Part shown: piece after piece, positions 6,882-13,979 of the stretch | Layout: the number at the start of each line of letters is the position of its first letter | Numbering within the stretch: position 1 is the stretch's first letter | Source of the DNA: JAJBWD01 sp041821285 | GTDB taxonomy: Bacteria; Bacillota; Clostridia; Clostridiales; Clostridiaceae | Assembly (NCBI GenBank): GCA_041821285.1 | Contig: JBGUER010000077.1 | Location: 1-14,726, forward strand | Reading direction: 5' to 3' | Length of the DNA stretch: 14,726 nt | Program-made: the position numbers and the translations under genes | Notes under the pieces: generated by a model | Databases searched by the model: none | Told to the model about the DNA's origin: nothing | The model's input: only the letters and a program-made list of their open reading frames with translations

Positions 6882-7645
6882 TACCTTTTTTTAATTTGTT
6901 TACCATTATTATCAATATAGTAAGTTTCTTTATATATTAGTTCTTCAACTTTTACAAATTTATACCTTTTTTCTTGTAAATCCTTTATTATTTTAGATAA
7001 ATTTACTGGTGTATACATTGCATTAGTATGTAATAAAATAATAGACCCATTATGAGTTTTGTTAATAACTCTTTCAAACTCAATATTTGCACCTTCTTCT
7101 TTCCAATCTATGCTATCTACATCCCACTGAATAGGATATTTATTCATATTATTTACCAAATCTACCGAATTGCTATCATAAGAACCTGATGGAAATCTAA
7201 ATAGTATTGGTTTTTCTCCTGTAATATTATATAAAACATCATCACATTTATTAATTTCTTCTATTTTTACTTCATTGCTTATTTGTGAAAAATCTTTATG
7301 AACATAAGAATGATTACCAATAGAATGGCCTCTATCATATATTTTTTTTACTTCTTCCTTATTATCTTGTGCCCATTTTCCAATCACAAAAAATGTAGCT
7401 TTTATATTATATTCATCTAAAATATCTAATATTTCATCTATATTATTATCTCCCCAATTTACATCAAATGTTAACGCAATATTTTTGTCTTCTATATCTA
7501 CTGAATATATTGGAGTGCTTTTATATTGCTGATTAAAAGTTGTTTCTATGGTATTATAAGAATATTTAATAAAAATCAGTACATATAAAATTACATTAAC
7601 GCTAAAAAGGAATATAAAAATTTTAATAAATCTATTTTTTTTCAA
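6878..7645 (-). CDS. Membrane-anchored polysaccharide deacetylase, PdaB-like
   Basis: This 255-residue NodB-homology (carbohydrate esterase 4) protein has a short basic N-terminus and one hydrophobic segment (about 8-27), with no obvious lipobox or signal-peptidase site, so it is likely membrane-anchored outside the cell. Catalytic motifs: TFDVNWGD (59-66) in place of TFDDGP, keeping the first aspartate (D61); the zinc pair H112 and H116 in GHSIGNHSYVH; RFPSGSYD (150-157); WDVDSIDW (174-181); and LLHTNA with H206. The DVNWGD form of motif 1 resembles sporulation protein PdaB rather than vegetative chitin or peptidoglycan deacetylases, which suggests a role in spore cortex or wall modification. 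The start is TTG with AAGGAG 7 bases upstream. A weak minus-strand match TTGTAA-N16-TATAAA (7755-7782) is the only promoter candidate seen, and no sporulation sigma site was clear. Confidence 0.85.
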   Translation of the reverse strand: MKKNRFIKIFIFLFSVNVILYVLIFIKYSYNTIETTFNQQYKSTPIYSVDIEDKNIALTFDVNWGDNNIDEILDILDEYNIKATFFVIGKWAQDNKEEVKKIYDRGHSIGNHSYVHKDFSQISNEVKIEEINKCDDVLYNITGEKPILFRFPSGSYDSNSVDLVNNMNKYPIQWDVDSIDWKEEGANIEFERVINKTHNGSIILLHTNAMYTPVNLSKIIKDLQEKRYKFVKVEELIYKETYYIDNNGKQIKKRY

Positions 7646-7742
7646 AATAATCTCCTTAATATAAATATATTAAAATATATTCATATATTAAAAGTTAATT
7701 ACTTTTATTTATGAAATATCAACTGTATTTTTTCTTAAATAT

Positions 7743-7771
7743 TTTTAATTATGCTTTATATAATGTATAAT
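7743..7771 (+). promoter_or_regulatory. Weak promoter candidate for the repeat-methyltransferase gene
   Basis: A perfect TATAAT lies at 7766-7771, with a second at 7759-7764. The best -35 at 17 bases is only TTTTAA. The start would fall near 7778, giving a leader of about 27 bases that contains GAGGAG. The 159-base gap shared with the divergent deacetylase gene otherwise holds only a 7-bp A+T-rich inverted repeat at 7689-7707. Confidence 0.35.
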
Positions 7772-7804
7772 GATAGTTACAAATTGAAAAACGAGGAGAA
7801 CTAA

Positions 7805-9439
7805 ATGAAGGATTCATACTATTTATCACTTATTGAGAAATTAACAACTTCTGATGACAAACAAAGACTTGAAATTATAAATACTTTTTCAAATGATTAT
7901 AACAATGCATTTCCACTTTTATGGTCAACTGCCCTAAGAGGTGATAATATACGTGGTGTGCTTGGTGTTATAAGAGACATGATAAAAAAAGAAAAGGCTA
8001 AAGGCATATTTAAAAGAACTTTAGGTAATTCAAAAGATAAACTTAGTGGTTTTCTTGAAAATTCAGATGCAAAAACAAGAAAAAATGCTTGTGCTATTAT
8101 AGCTGAATTAGGTGACTCTTATTATTTAGATGCCTTATATAATGGCTACCAAGCTGAAAATCAATGTTTTGTTAGGCCTTCCTATGTTAACGCCATAAGT
8201 AATTGTGGCAGAGCTTCTGACGGAGAAAAATTGCAGAACACACTTGATGCTTTAATAACAAATAAACATTTCTCAGATGATGATTTTTCAGAAGATAAAA
8301 AATCATTATCTAAGAACGAAAAACATTTAAATGAAGAAAAAATAGCGCTTAAAAGGGCTATAGCTAAATTATCTCCAAACGCATTTCATGATTTTAAAAA
8401 TTTTGAAAATCCTGTACCAATGATATTAACAGCTATGGATGATAATTTTCAAATCACATTAAATGACCTTAAAGAAAAATCTATTAAGGCTACTCTAACT
8501 GCTGAAGGTGTACTTATAAATGAAAAGGATTTAAATAAAATATACTCTTGCAGAACTTTTTATGAAGTTATTTTCCCTTTAGATGGTTGCAAAAATTTAG
8601 AATTCAGCTCTAAATCAATAGCATCTGCTATAATAAAATCAAATATTGTAGACTTCTTAAATAGTTGCCATATAAATCCTAATAACACTCCATATTACTA
8701 TAGGATAGAATATAAAACTACAAATTTCAATGATGAAAAAACAGAATTTGTAAAAAATATATCAAAAGAATTAGATACTCTTTCAAATGATTCTATGCGA
8801 AATAGTCCATCTTCCTATGAAGTTGAAATTCGCATAGTTGAAACTAAAAAATCATGTAGTGCATTTGTTAAGCTTTATTCTTTTAAAGATTATAGATTTG
8901 ATTATAGATATAAAAGTTTACCTAGTTCAATAAATCCAGTAAGCGCGGCTATTGTAATGAAATCTATTTCAAAATGGCTAAACCCTGTTGCTAAAATTAT
9001 AGACCCATTTTGTGGTACTGGCACTATGTTAATTGAAAGAAGTAAGGTGAAAAGCTATAAAACCTTAACAGGAGTAGATATTTATAGAACAGCCATAGAA
9101 GATGCAATAATAAATACTAAACTAGCTAAATTAAAAATAGACTTAATAGCTGATGATATATTAGAATATAATACTTCCGAGTTATTTGATGAAATGATAT
9201 CAAATATGCCTTTTGAAAGTAAAACTTCAGCTCACAATTTAAGTTTCGATTTATATAATGATTTTATTAACAAAATTCCTATGCTTGTGAAACCAGGCGG
9301 AATGGTTTTTCTATACACTGTAGAAAAAAATCTATTTAGAGAAAATCTAATAGACAAAAACCATCTTCAACTTATTGATGAAATAAAAATTGTAACTGGA
9401 GGATTGACTCCTCATATATTTGTGTTAAAAGTTAAATAA
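7805..9439 (+). CDS. RNA/DNA methylase-like protein with N-terminal helical-repeat region
   Basis: At 544 residues this is far longer than a plain methyltransferase. Residues about 1-200 are helical and look like HEAT-type repeats, for example NSDAKTRKNACAIIAELGD at 86-104 followed by YLDALYNGYQ. About 205-365 is a mixed region that could hold a THUMP-like RNA-binding unit. The C-terminal part resembles the UPF0020/TrmN/RlmL methylase family: YKSLPSSINPVSAAIV (369-384, compare the RKSLP..HP.LAA signature), motif I DPFCGTGTMLIE (400-411), GVDIY (423-427), ADDILEY (449-455) and motif IV SNMPF (466-470), where NPPF/NPPY is usual. An N2-guanine or adenine RNA methylase is likely, but the target is unknown. 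The start is ATG with GAGGAG 7 bases upstream. It is a single gene with its own terminator. Confidence 0.82.
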   Translation: MKDSYYLSLIEKLTTSDDKQRLEIINTFSNDYNNAFPLLWSTALRGDNIRGVLGVIRDMIKKEKAKGIFKRTLGNSKDKLSGFLENSDAKTRKNACAIIAELGDSYYLDALYNGYQAENQCFVRPSYVNAISNCGRASDGEKLQNTLDALITNKHFSDDDFSEDKKSLSKNEKHLNEEKIALKRAIAKLSPNAFHDFKNFENPVPMILTAMDDNFQITLNDLKEKSIKATLTAEGVLINEKDLNKIYSCRTFYEVIFPLDGCKNLEFSSKSIASAIIKSNIVDFLNSCHINPNNTPYYYRIEYKTTNFNDEKTEFVKNISKELDTLSNDSMRNSPSSYEVEIRIVETKKSCSAFVKLYSFKDYRFDYRYKSLPSSINPVSAAIVMKSISKWLNPVAKIIDPFCGTGTMLIERSKVKSYKTLTGVDIYRTAIEDAIINTKLAKLKIDLIADDILEYNTSELFDEMISNMPFESKTSAHNLSFDLYNDFINKIPMLVKPGGMVFLYTVEKNLFRENLIDKNHLQLIDEIKIVTGGLTPHIFVLKVK

Positions 9440-9440
9440 A

Positions 9441-9492
9441 AAAAGACTACTGACATTTTAGCTAAAATAAGCATTTTGTCAGTAGTCTTTTT
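9441..9492 (+). terminator. Long-stem terminator between convergent genes
   Basis: AAAAGACTACTGACA (9441-9455) pairs with TGTCAGTAGTCTTTT (9477-9491) in a 15-bp stem. The 21-base A+T-rich loop can fold further (ATTTTAGCTAAAAT is self-complementary). It starts 1 base after the methylase stop codon and ends 8 bases before the stop of the converging 414-residue gene. It is A-rich on one flank and T-rich on the other, so it probably works in both directions. Confidence 0.92.
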
Positions 9493-9500
9493 ATTAACTG

Positions 9501-10745
9501 TTAATATAAAACTAATACATCATCAAAAGCTTTATTATTTCTTTTAAATGTTTTAACCTTATTATTTGTAATATCAATAATAGATGTTTTATAACCATCC
9601 ATATTATCTGAAATAATAAGATATCTATTTTCAACAAATTCTTTTACTTGACCTAATTTTGATTCATAAATATATTCCATATTTCCATTTATAACTTGTT
9701 TTAATTTCACCTTTCTCCTTGAAATACTTTTTTTATTAAAAATATATTTATTATTACCAGCTAGATTCCACATATACATTGGAGGACATGAGTTCATATC
9801 TTCCGCATATTGTGATGGTAATACAATTTCCTTTTTATTTAAAGTTTCTTTATCTACTGAAACTATAGCTTCACTATTTTCCTGTCCAAACACTTTCTTT
9901 ATATAATATATGTTTTTTTCATCTACCCCGCTAAACATTTCATAACCCTCTAAATCATAACCTTCTATATCAATAAATGAAATTTTTTCAGCGCCTTCTT
10001 CTATTTCCTGAATAAATTTGTCTAAACTAATATATTTCATATAATCTCTATAATAAAATTTATCTTTTTTCGCCAATCTGTTCATATGTACGTCTACATA
10101 AAACTGTTCTTTTTCATAAGGTTCTATATAATTTTCTTCAGTTACAATGCACATTTCACCTTTTAATTTAGTTTTAAAAAATATACTTTTCAATCCTCTT
10201 AAAAAAAATTTATCATTTATTTCATATTTCTCATCATTTATTGTATCAAATAATGTAGCTCCCTCAAATCCATATCTATCTTTATCATAATTCATTTCCG
10301 ATAAAAAATCTAAATACTCCTCTGTATATTCTGGCTCCTCTTTATAGAAAACTATAAATACTCCTTCTTTAAGTTTTTCTACTATTAGACTGTTATATTT
10401 TTTTTCTAGATTAAAATTTAAAATATCTTTCGTAAGTCCTGTTTCTACATCTACCTTCTTTAAAATCATATCATTTACAAAAACTTGTTCTTCAAAGGTT
10501 GTAAAATAAAACTTATCTTCACCTTCCACATAGCTTTCATTAAATGAATCATATATTACTTCACCTTGTCCGATCTCTATAGATTTTAATTTTTTTTCAT
10601 GAATATTATAAGTATAATATCCTATTATTTCTTTATCATAAAGTGGACCTTCTCCTGCAGTTTTCTTCAATAATAATATATTTCCCCATCTACATATTGG
10701 GGATAAATTTATTTTTCCAAGTTTTCTTATGTCAATTAATTCCAT
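9501..10745 (-). CDS. Hypothetical protein, 414 residues, possible beta-propeller
   Basis: I do not recognise a family. The protein is soluble, with no signal peptide or membrane segment. It is rich in charged and aromatic residues (Lys, Glu, Asp, Tyr, Phe) and has few cysteines. Segments of the form strand-DxxTxxxK recur: KKVDVETGLTKDIL (about 96-109), VSVDKETLNKKEIV (about 294-307) and SIIDITNNKVKTF (about 388-400). They are followed or preceded by strands such as KFYFTTF, NIYYIKKVF and RYLIISD, a rhythm typical of beta-propeller blades that report a value and its label. The fold is inference. The start is ATG with GAGGAGAG upstream and a candidate promoter at 10779-10807. It is transcribed away from the second SASP gene and ends at a shared terminator. 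A clean 1.2-kb open frame with good signals makes it a real gene. Confidence 0.82.
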   Translation of the reverse strand: MELIDIRKLGKINLSPICRWGNILLLKKTAGEGPLYDKEIIGYYTYNIHEKKLKSIEIGQGEVIYDSFNESYVEGEDKFYFTTFEEQVFVNDMILKKVDVETGLTKDILNFNLEKKYNSLIVEKLKEGVFIVFYKEEPEYTEEYLDFLSEMNYDKDRYGFEGATLFDTINDEKYEINDKFFLRGLKSIFFKTKLKGEMCIVTEENYIEPYEKEQFYVDVHMNRLAKKDKFYYRDYMKYISLDKFIQEIEEGAEKISFIDIEGYDLEGYEMFSGVDEKNIYYIKKVFGQENSEAIVSVDKETLNKKEIVLPSQYAEDMNSCPPMYMWNLAGNNKYIFNKKSISRRKVKLKQVINGNMEYIYESKLGQVKEFVENRYLIISDNMDGYKTSIIDITNNKVKTFKRNNKAFDDVLVLY

Positions 10746-10778
10746 ACGTTCACTCTCCTCTTGATTATTTAGTAGTAA

Positions 10779-10807
10779 TTATTTACAATAATAATTTTTT
10801 TAATCAA
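10779..10807 (-). promoter_or_regulatory. Candidate sigma-A promoter of the 414-residue gene
   Basis: On the minus strand TTGATT (10802-10807), a 17-base spacer and AATAAT (10779-10784) predict a start near 10772, ahead of the GAGGAGAG. The hexamers match 4 and 5 of 6. They lie in nested inverted repeats (TTGATTA 10762-10768 with TAATCAA 10801-10807; AATTATT 10778-10784 with AATAATT 10791-10797). Confidence 0.42.
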
Positions 10808-10821
10808 AAATATTTAAATTA

Positions 10822-10851
10822 TGAATAATAATATAAAATAAGTACAAACTA
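10822..10851 (+). promoter_or_regulatory. Sigma-G-like forespore promoter of the second SASP gene
   Basis: TGAATA (10822-10827), a 17-base spacer and CAAACTA (10845-10851) match the forespore sigma-G pattern; the -10 differs from CATACTA at one base. The predicted start near 10858 gives a leader of about 24 bases with AAGGAGG at 10868-10874. Spacing and -35 are identical to the site before the first SASP gene. Confidence 0.8.
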
Positions 10852-10881
10852 ACTATATAAAATTAATAAGGAGGAATATTT

Positions 10882-11106
10882 ATGGCATTAGGTGATAGCG
10901 GAAATGGAAGAGATCAGGTAATTCCAGATTCTCATAAAGCTTTAGATAATATGAAATACGAAATAGCTGAAGAGCTAAATCTTGGTGTTCATCAAGGTTC
11001 TGAAGATTATTGGGGCGGTCTTACTTCTAAAAACTGTGGAAGAGTTGGTGGCGAGATGACCAAAAGGCTAGTTTCCTTAGCTGAAAAACAATTAATAGGA
11101 AAGTAA
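10882..11106 (+). CDS. Alpha/beta-type small acid-soluble spore protein
   Basis: This 74-residue protein has the classic alpha/beta SASP pattern: MKYEIAEELNLG (24-35), with a GPR-type cleavage site after E27, then YWGGLTSKNCGRVGGEMTKRLV (43-64) leading into a helix that ends the protein. It binds forespore DNA, shifts it toward an A-like form and is hydrolysed during germination to supply amino acids. The start is ATG with a perfect AAGGAGG 7 bases upstream, consistent with very high expression. It is monocistronic, flanked by a sigma-G-like promoter and a terminator. Unlike the first SASP in this window, it has no N- or C-terminal extension. Confidence 0.97.
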   Translation: MALGDSGNGRDQVIPDSHKALDNMKYEIAEELNLGVHQGSEDYWGGLTSKNCGRVGGEMTKRLVSLAEKQLIGK

Positions 11107-11132
11107 ATAAAATAATTATTTCTTTATCAAAT

Positions 11133-11157
11133 AAAATGCACTTAAGGTGCATTTTTT
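11133..11157 (+). terminator. Rho-independent terminator after the second SASP gene
   Basis: AAAATGCAC (11133-11141) pairs with GTGCATTTT (11147-11155) around a 5-base loop, followed by a run of six Ts (11152-11157). It lies 26 bases after the stop codon. Confidence 0.9.
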
Positions 11158-11178
11158 ATTATTTTAATTTAAATTATA

Positions 11179-11187
11179 TGATATAAT
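11179..11187 (+). promoter_or_regulatory. Extended -10 promoter of the DUF4364 gene
   Basis: TGA followed directly by a perfect TATAAT (11182-11187) forms an extended -10 element. The -35 region at 17 bases is only TTATTT. The start would be near 11194, with AAAGGAGA in the leader before the ATG at 11231. Confidence 0.5.
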
Positions 11188-11230
11188 AAATAATATTATA
11201 GTTCACATATTATTTATAAAGGAGACAACT

Positions 11231-11758
11231 ATGTTTGATGATACATTAGAACTTGCCGAATATAAACTTTTAGTTTTATATATATTTAGCAAATTAGATT
11301 TACCTCTTTCTAAAAATAAAATAACAGAAATAATTTTGGAAAACAATTTTATAAATTATTTTACGTTGCAACAATATATTACCGAACTTATTGATTCAGG
11401 TTTTTTAAAATATATCCAAAACGAAGAAAAACAAACAATACTAATAACACCAACAGGGAAAAACGTTCTTCAGTTTTTTCAAAGCAGAATATCTCCTGAC
11501 AAGATAGTTCAGGTTAATGATTACCTAAAAGCAAAATCTAATAAAATAAAAGAAGAAGTATCCATATCAGCTGATTACACAATATTAAAAGATAATAATT
11601 ATATAGTTGATTTGCAAGCTAGAGAACGGGATACTCTTTTAATGGAATTAAAAGTAAATGTAGTATCAAATAAACAAGCTAGAGAGTTATGTCAAAAATG
11701 GAGAGAAAATTCTTCTAGCATATATAATAAAATTATTCAAACTTTAATTAGCGAGTAA
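11231..11758 (+). CDS. DUF4364 family protein, winged-helix-like
   Basis: The 175-residue length and pattern match the clostridial DUF4364 family. Residues about 8-75 read as a winged helix: ELAEYKLLVLYIFSKLDLPL, a helix ending TEIILENNFINYFTLQQYI, then LIDSGFLKYI and a beta-wing ending in ILITPTGKNVLQFF (70-83). The C-terminal half (about 105-175) mixes strands and helices, including RERDTLLMELKVNVVS. The winged helix suggests a DNA-binding regulator, but the target and ligand are unknown. The start is ATG with AAAGGAGA upstream. Its last 15 bases overlap the end of the convergent propeller gene, and no strong terminator follows. A weak hairpin with wobble pairs followed by a T run near 11768-11800 lies inside the opposing gene. 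Confidence 0.85.
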   Translation: MFDDTLELAEYKLLVLYIFSKLDLPLSKNKITEIILENNFINYFTLQQYITELIDSGFLKYIQNEEKQTILITPTGKNVLQFFQSRISPDKIVQVNDYLKAKSNKIKEEVSISADYTILKDNNYIVDLQARERDTLLMELKVNVVSNKQARELCQKWRENSSSIYNKIIQTLISE

Positions 11759-12625
11759 AATCATAGAAGTGGGTTCTCTGCCAGTTTGAACTTTTTTTAT
11801 CTTTTCTGATAATAGATCATATCTGATAAGCTCATTTCTATAATTATCTCCTACGTATAAATATTTCCCTTTTTTCATTATCCCCCTTGGCATACTACAA
11901 ATATCTATTCTTTTTGATTCTTTAAAACAATCAAGCTTAATTATACTTACAGTCCCGTCACCTAGATTTGAAACATAACAATTACTCTTACTACAAAATA
12001 AATCTATAGGTGCACTGCCTAAATTTATTCTAAATAATATTTTCTTTTTCTTTACATCTACAAAAGCTAAACCTCCATTTTTATACGACCCAATATTGCT
12101 TTCACAAACTAAAATAGTACTCCCATCGCTAGTAAATTTAGCTTTTGTAGGATAGGGACCCACTCTAATATTTTTAATATTCTTTCCATCTTTTAAGTTT
12201 ATTAAACTTACAGTGTCATCTCCCATATTAGATACTACCATCTTATCCTTATAAATATCTATATTATGTGGTAAATTCCCTGCAGGAATAGTTTCCAATA
12301 TTTTCCTTGATGCTATATCTAAAACAAGAATACTATTTAAATCGCCGCAAGCAAGATATGCTTTATCATTATATATCGCTATATCATTACAATGGCATCC
12401 AATATAAATACTATCTATTTCACGAGATTTCCTAATATCCACTATAGATATTTTATTACCATAACTATTGGCAATATACATTTTAGATTTATAAAAACAA
12501 AATGAATGGGGCCCTAATCTTCCTTCATTTTTATTTAACATTATTCTATTTTCTTCTAAAAGTTTATCTGCATTAACCTTTGATATTGAGTCTGCGGCAG
12601 TATTGCATAAATAAATGTATTCCAC
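11744..12625 (-). CDS. YVTN/YncE-type beta-propeller protein
   Basis: This 293-residue protein is made almost wholly of repeats of about 40 residues with the YVTN pattern: MYIANSYGNKISIVDI (49-64), AYLACGDLNSILVLDI (89-104), MVVSNMGDDTVSLINL (129-144), ILVCESN to AFVDV (171-191), CYVSNLGDGTVSIIKL (216-231) and LYVGDNYRNELIRYDL (256-271). The N-terminal IYLCNTAADSISKV and C-terminal TSMILLA can close the ring, giving about seven blades. It has no signal peptide, although several YVTN proteins are secreted. The ligand is unknown. The start is GTG, and its SD (AAGGGG, 8 bases upstream) is inside a 12-bp hairpin. It follows folC in the same direction. Its 3' end overlaps the DUF4364 gene tail to tail. 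Confidence 0.85.
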   Translation of the reverse strand: MEYIYLCNTAADSISKVNADKLLEENRIMLNKNEGRLGPHSFCFYKSKMYIANSYGNKISIVDIRKSREIDSIYIGCHCNDIAIYNDKAYLACGDLNSILVLDIASRKILETIPAGNLPHNIDIYKDKMVVSNMGDDTVSLINLKDGKNIKNIRVGPYPTKAKFTSDGSTILVCESNIGSYKNGGLAFVDVKKKKILFRINLGSAPIDLFCSKSNCYVSNLGDGTVSIIKLDCFKESKRIDICSMPRGIMKKGKYLYVGDNYRNELIRYDLLSEKIKKVQTGREPTSMILLAN

Positions 12626-12633
12626 GTTATCAA

Positions 12634-12661
12634 CCCCTTCATACTTTATAGTATGAAGGGG
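12634..12661 (-). promoter_or_regulatory. Perfect hairpin covering the SD of the propeller gene
   Basis: CCCCTTCATACT and AGTATGAAGGGG form a perfect 12-bp stem with a 4-base loop in the 47-base gap between folC and the propeller gene. On the minus-strand transcript, the AAGGGG at the base of the 3' arm is the only plausible SD for the GTG start at 12625. No T-tract follows, so it is not a normal terminator. It may limit translation initiation or protect an RNA end. Confidence 0.75.
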
Positions 12662-12672
12662 CTTAGCTTATG

Positions 12673-13971
12673 TTATATTATTTTTATTATTTTTCTCATA
12701 TCTCCAATCATATAAAGAGATCCACAAATCAAAACTAAGTCATCAACGTTAGCATTTTCCATAGCTAAATTATAAGCTTCTCTATAATCCTTTAAAAAAA
12801 TAGAATTATTATTATATTTTTTAACTATTTTATTTAATTCTTCTTCATGTTCAGCTCTTATATTATGAGGTTTTACACATATTACTTTATCAGCACAAGG
12901 GACTATAGTTTTTATGATATTTTCTACTTCCTTGTCTTTTAATATTCCTATTATTAAAGTCAATCTTTTGAATTTCAGATATTTAAAAACGCTTTCTTTC
13001 AAATTTCTTATACCATCTATATTATGTGCCCCATCTATTACAACATAAGGCTGATTTTTTAAAATTTCAAATCTACCTGGCCAGATAACTTGTCTAAGCC
13101 CTTTTTCGATACTTTGCTTTTTTATAGTAATTTTCATGTTTTCTAAAGCTTCTACAGCTAATATTGCCATAGCACAATTTAAAACTTGATGTTTACCTAA
13201 AAGAGATAAATCTATGTTATATTCATGTTTTTTAGTTTTTATAGTTAGATTTTGAACTAATTTATTATCTACTTCATATATTTTATTCACTTTAATTTCC
13301 ACATCTTTAAGTTCTATAATATCTATGCTATTTTGTTTTGCTATTCTTTTTATTACTTCTTCTGCACCCTTTTCTTGAGTATATAACACTAAAGGAACAT
13401 TTTTTTTTATTATTCCTGCTTTTTCATAAGCTATTTTTTCTAAAGTATCACCCAAAATATGCATATGATCATAACTTATTGAAGTTATAACTGATAATAT
13501 AGGCTTTATTACATTAGTTGCATCATATCTTCCCCCAAGACCTACTTCTAAAACGACATAGTCTACAGCTTTTTCATGAAAATATAAAAATCCCGCACAG
13601 GTTATTATCTCAAATTCTGTTGATTCACCTACCCCATCTAAAGCAGCTAAATCCGCAGCTTTTTTAACTTTACTAATAATATAGGCTAAATCATCTTTTG
13701 ATATATTTTTAGAATTAATCCTTATCCGCTCTTCAAACTCCTCTAGATATGGTGAGGTGTATAGTCCTACACTATACCCCTCACTTTTTAATATTTCAGC
13801 TGTCATAACAGAAGTCGATCCTTTTCCGTTAGTTCCTGCAACATGGATAGCTTTTATTTTTTCCTGAGGATTATCCAAGTAATAAAGCACTCTTAATATT
13901 CTTTCTAATCCTAATTTTGATCCAAATCTTTCAGTGCTTTGAATATATTCTCTTGCTTCTTTATAATTCAT
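12673..13971 (-). CDS. folC: Folylpolyglutamate synthase / dihydrofolate synthase
   Basis: FolC adds glutamate to dihydropteroate and to folates, using ATP, in the cytoplasm. The 432-residue length is normal. Seen motifs: P-loop HVAGTNGKGS (43-52), the folate-binding stretch YTSPYLEEFEERIRI (71-85), LEVGLGGRYDATNV, ITSISYDHMHILGDT and AYEKAGIIK (containing the Mur-ligase-type lysine that is carbamylated), then ILAVEAL and WPGRFE leading into the C-terminal domain with DGAHN. The start is ATG. Its SD, TAGGTGGG, overlaps the stop codon of valS, so the two genes are tightly coupled (8-base gap). The valS-folC order is common in Firmicutes. Confidence 0.96.
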   Translation of the reverse strand: MNYKEAREYIQSTERFGSKLGLERILRVLYYLDNPQEKIKAIHVAGTNGKGSTSVMTAEILKSEGYSVGLYTSPYLEEFEERIRINSKNISKDDLAYIISKVKKAADLAALDGVGESTEFEIITCAGFLYFHEKAVDYVVLEVGLGGRYDATNVIKPILSVITSISYDHMHILGDTLEKIAYEKAGIIKKNVPLVLYTQEKGAEEVIKRIAKQNSIDIIELKDVEIKVNKIYEVDNKLVQNLTIKTKKHEYNIDLSLLGKHQVLNCAMAILAVEALENMKITIKKQSIEKGLRQVIWPGRFEILKNQPYVVIDGAHNIDGIRNLKESVFKYLKFKRLTLIIGILKDKEVENIIKTIVPCADKVICVKPHNIRAEHEEELNKIVKKYNNNSIFLKDYREAYNLAMENANVDDLVLICGSLYMIGDMRKIIKII

Positions 13972-13979
13972 ATACCCAC

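Noticed and set aside
6878..7645. Deacetylase as an inactive enzyme because TFDDGP is altered
   Set aside because: The first aspartate, both zinc histidines and the later motifs are intact, and the DVNWGD form resembles PdaB-type members.
7689..7707. TAAAAGT/ACTTTTA inverted repeat between the deacetylase and methylase genes
   Set aside because: A short 7-bp A+T-rich repeat of this kind is expected by chance in this base composition.
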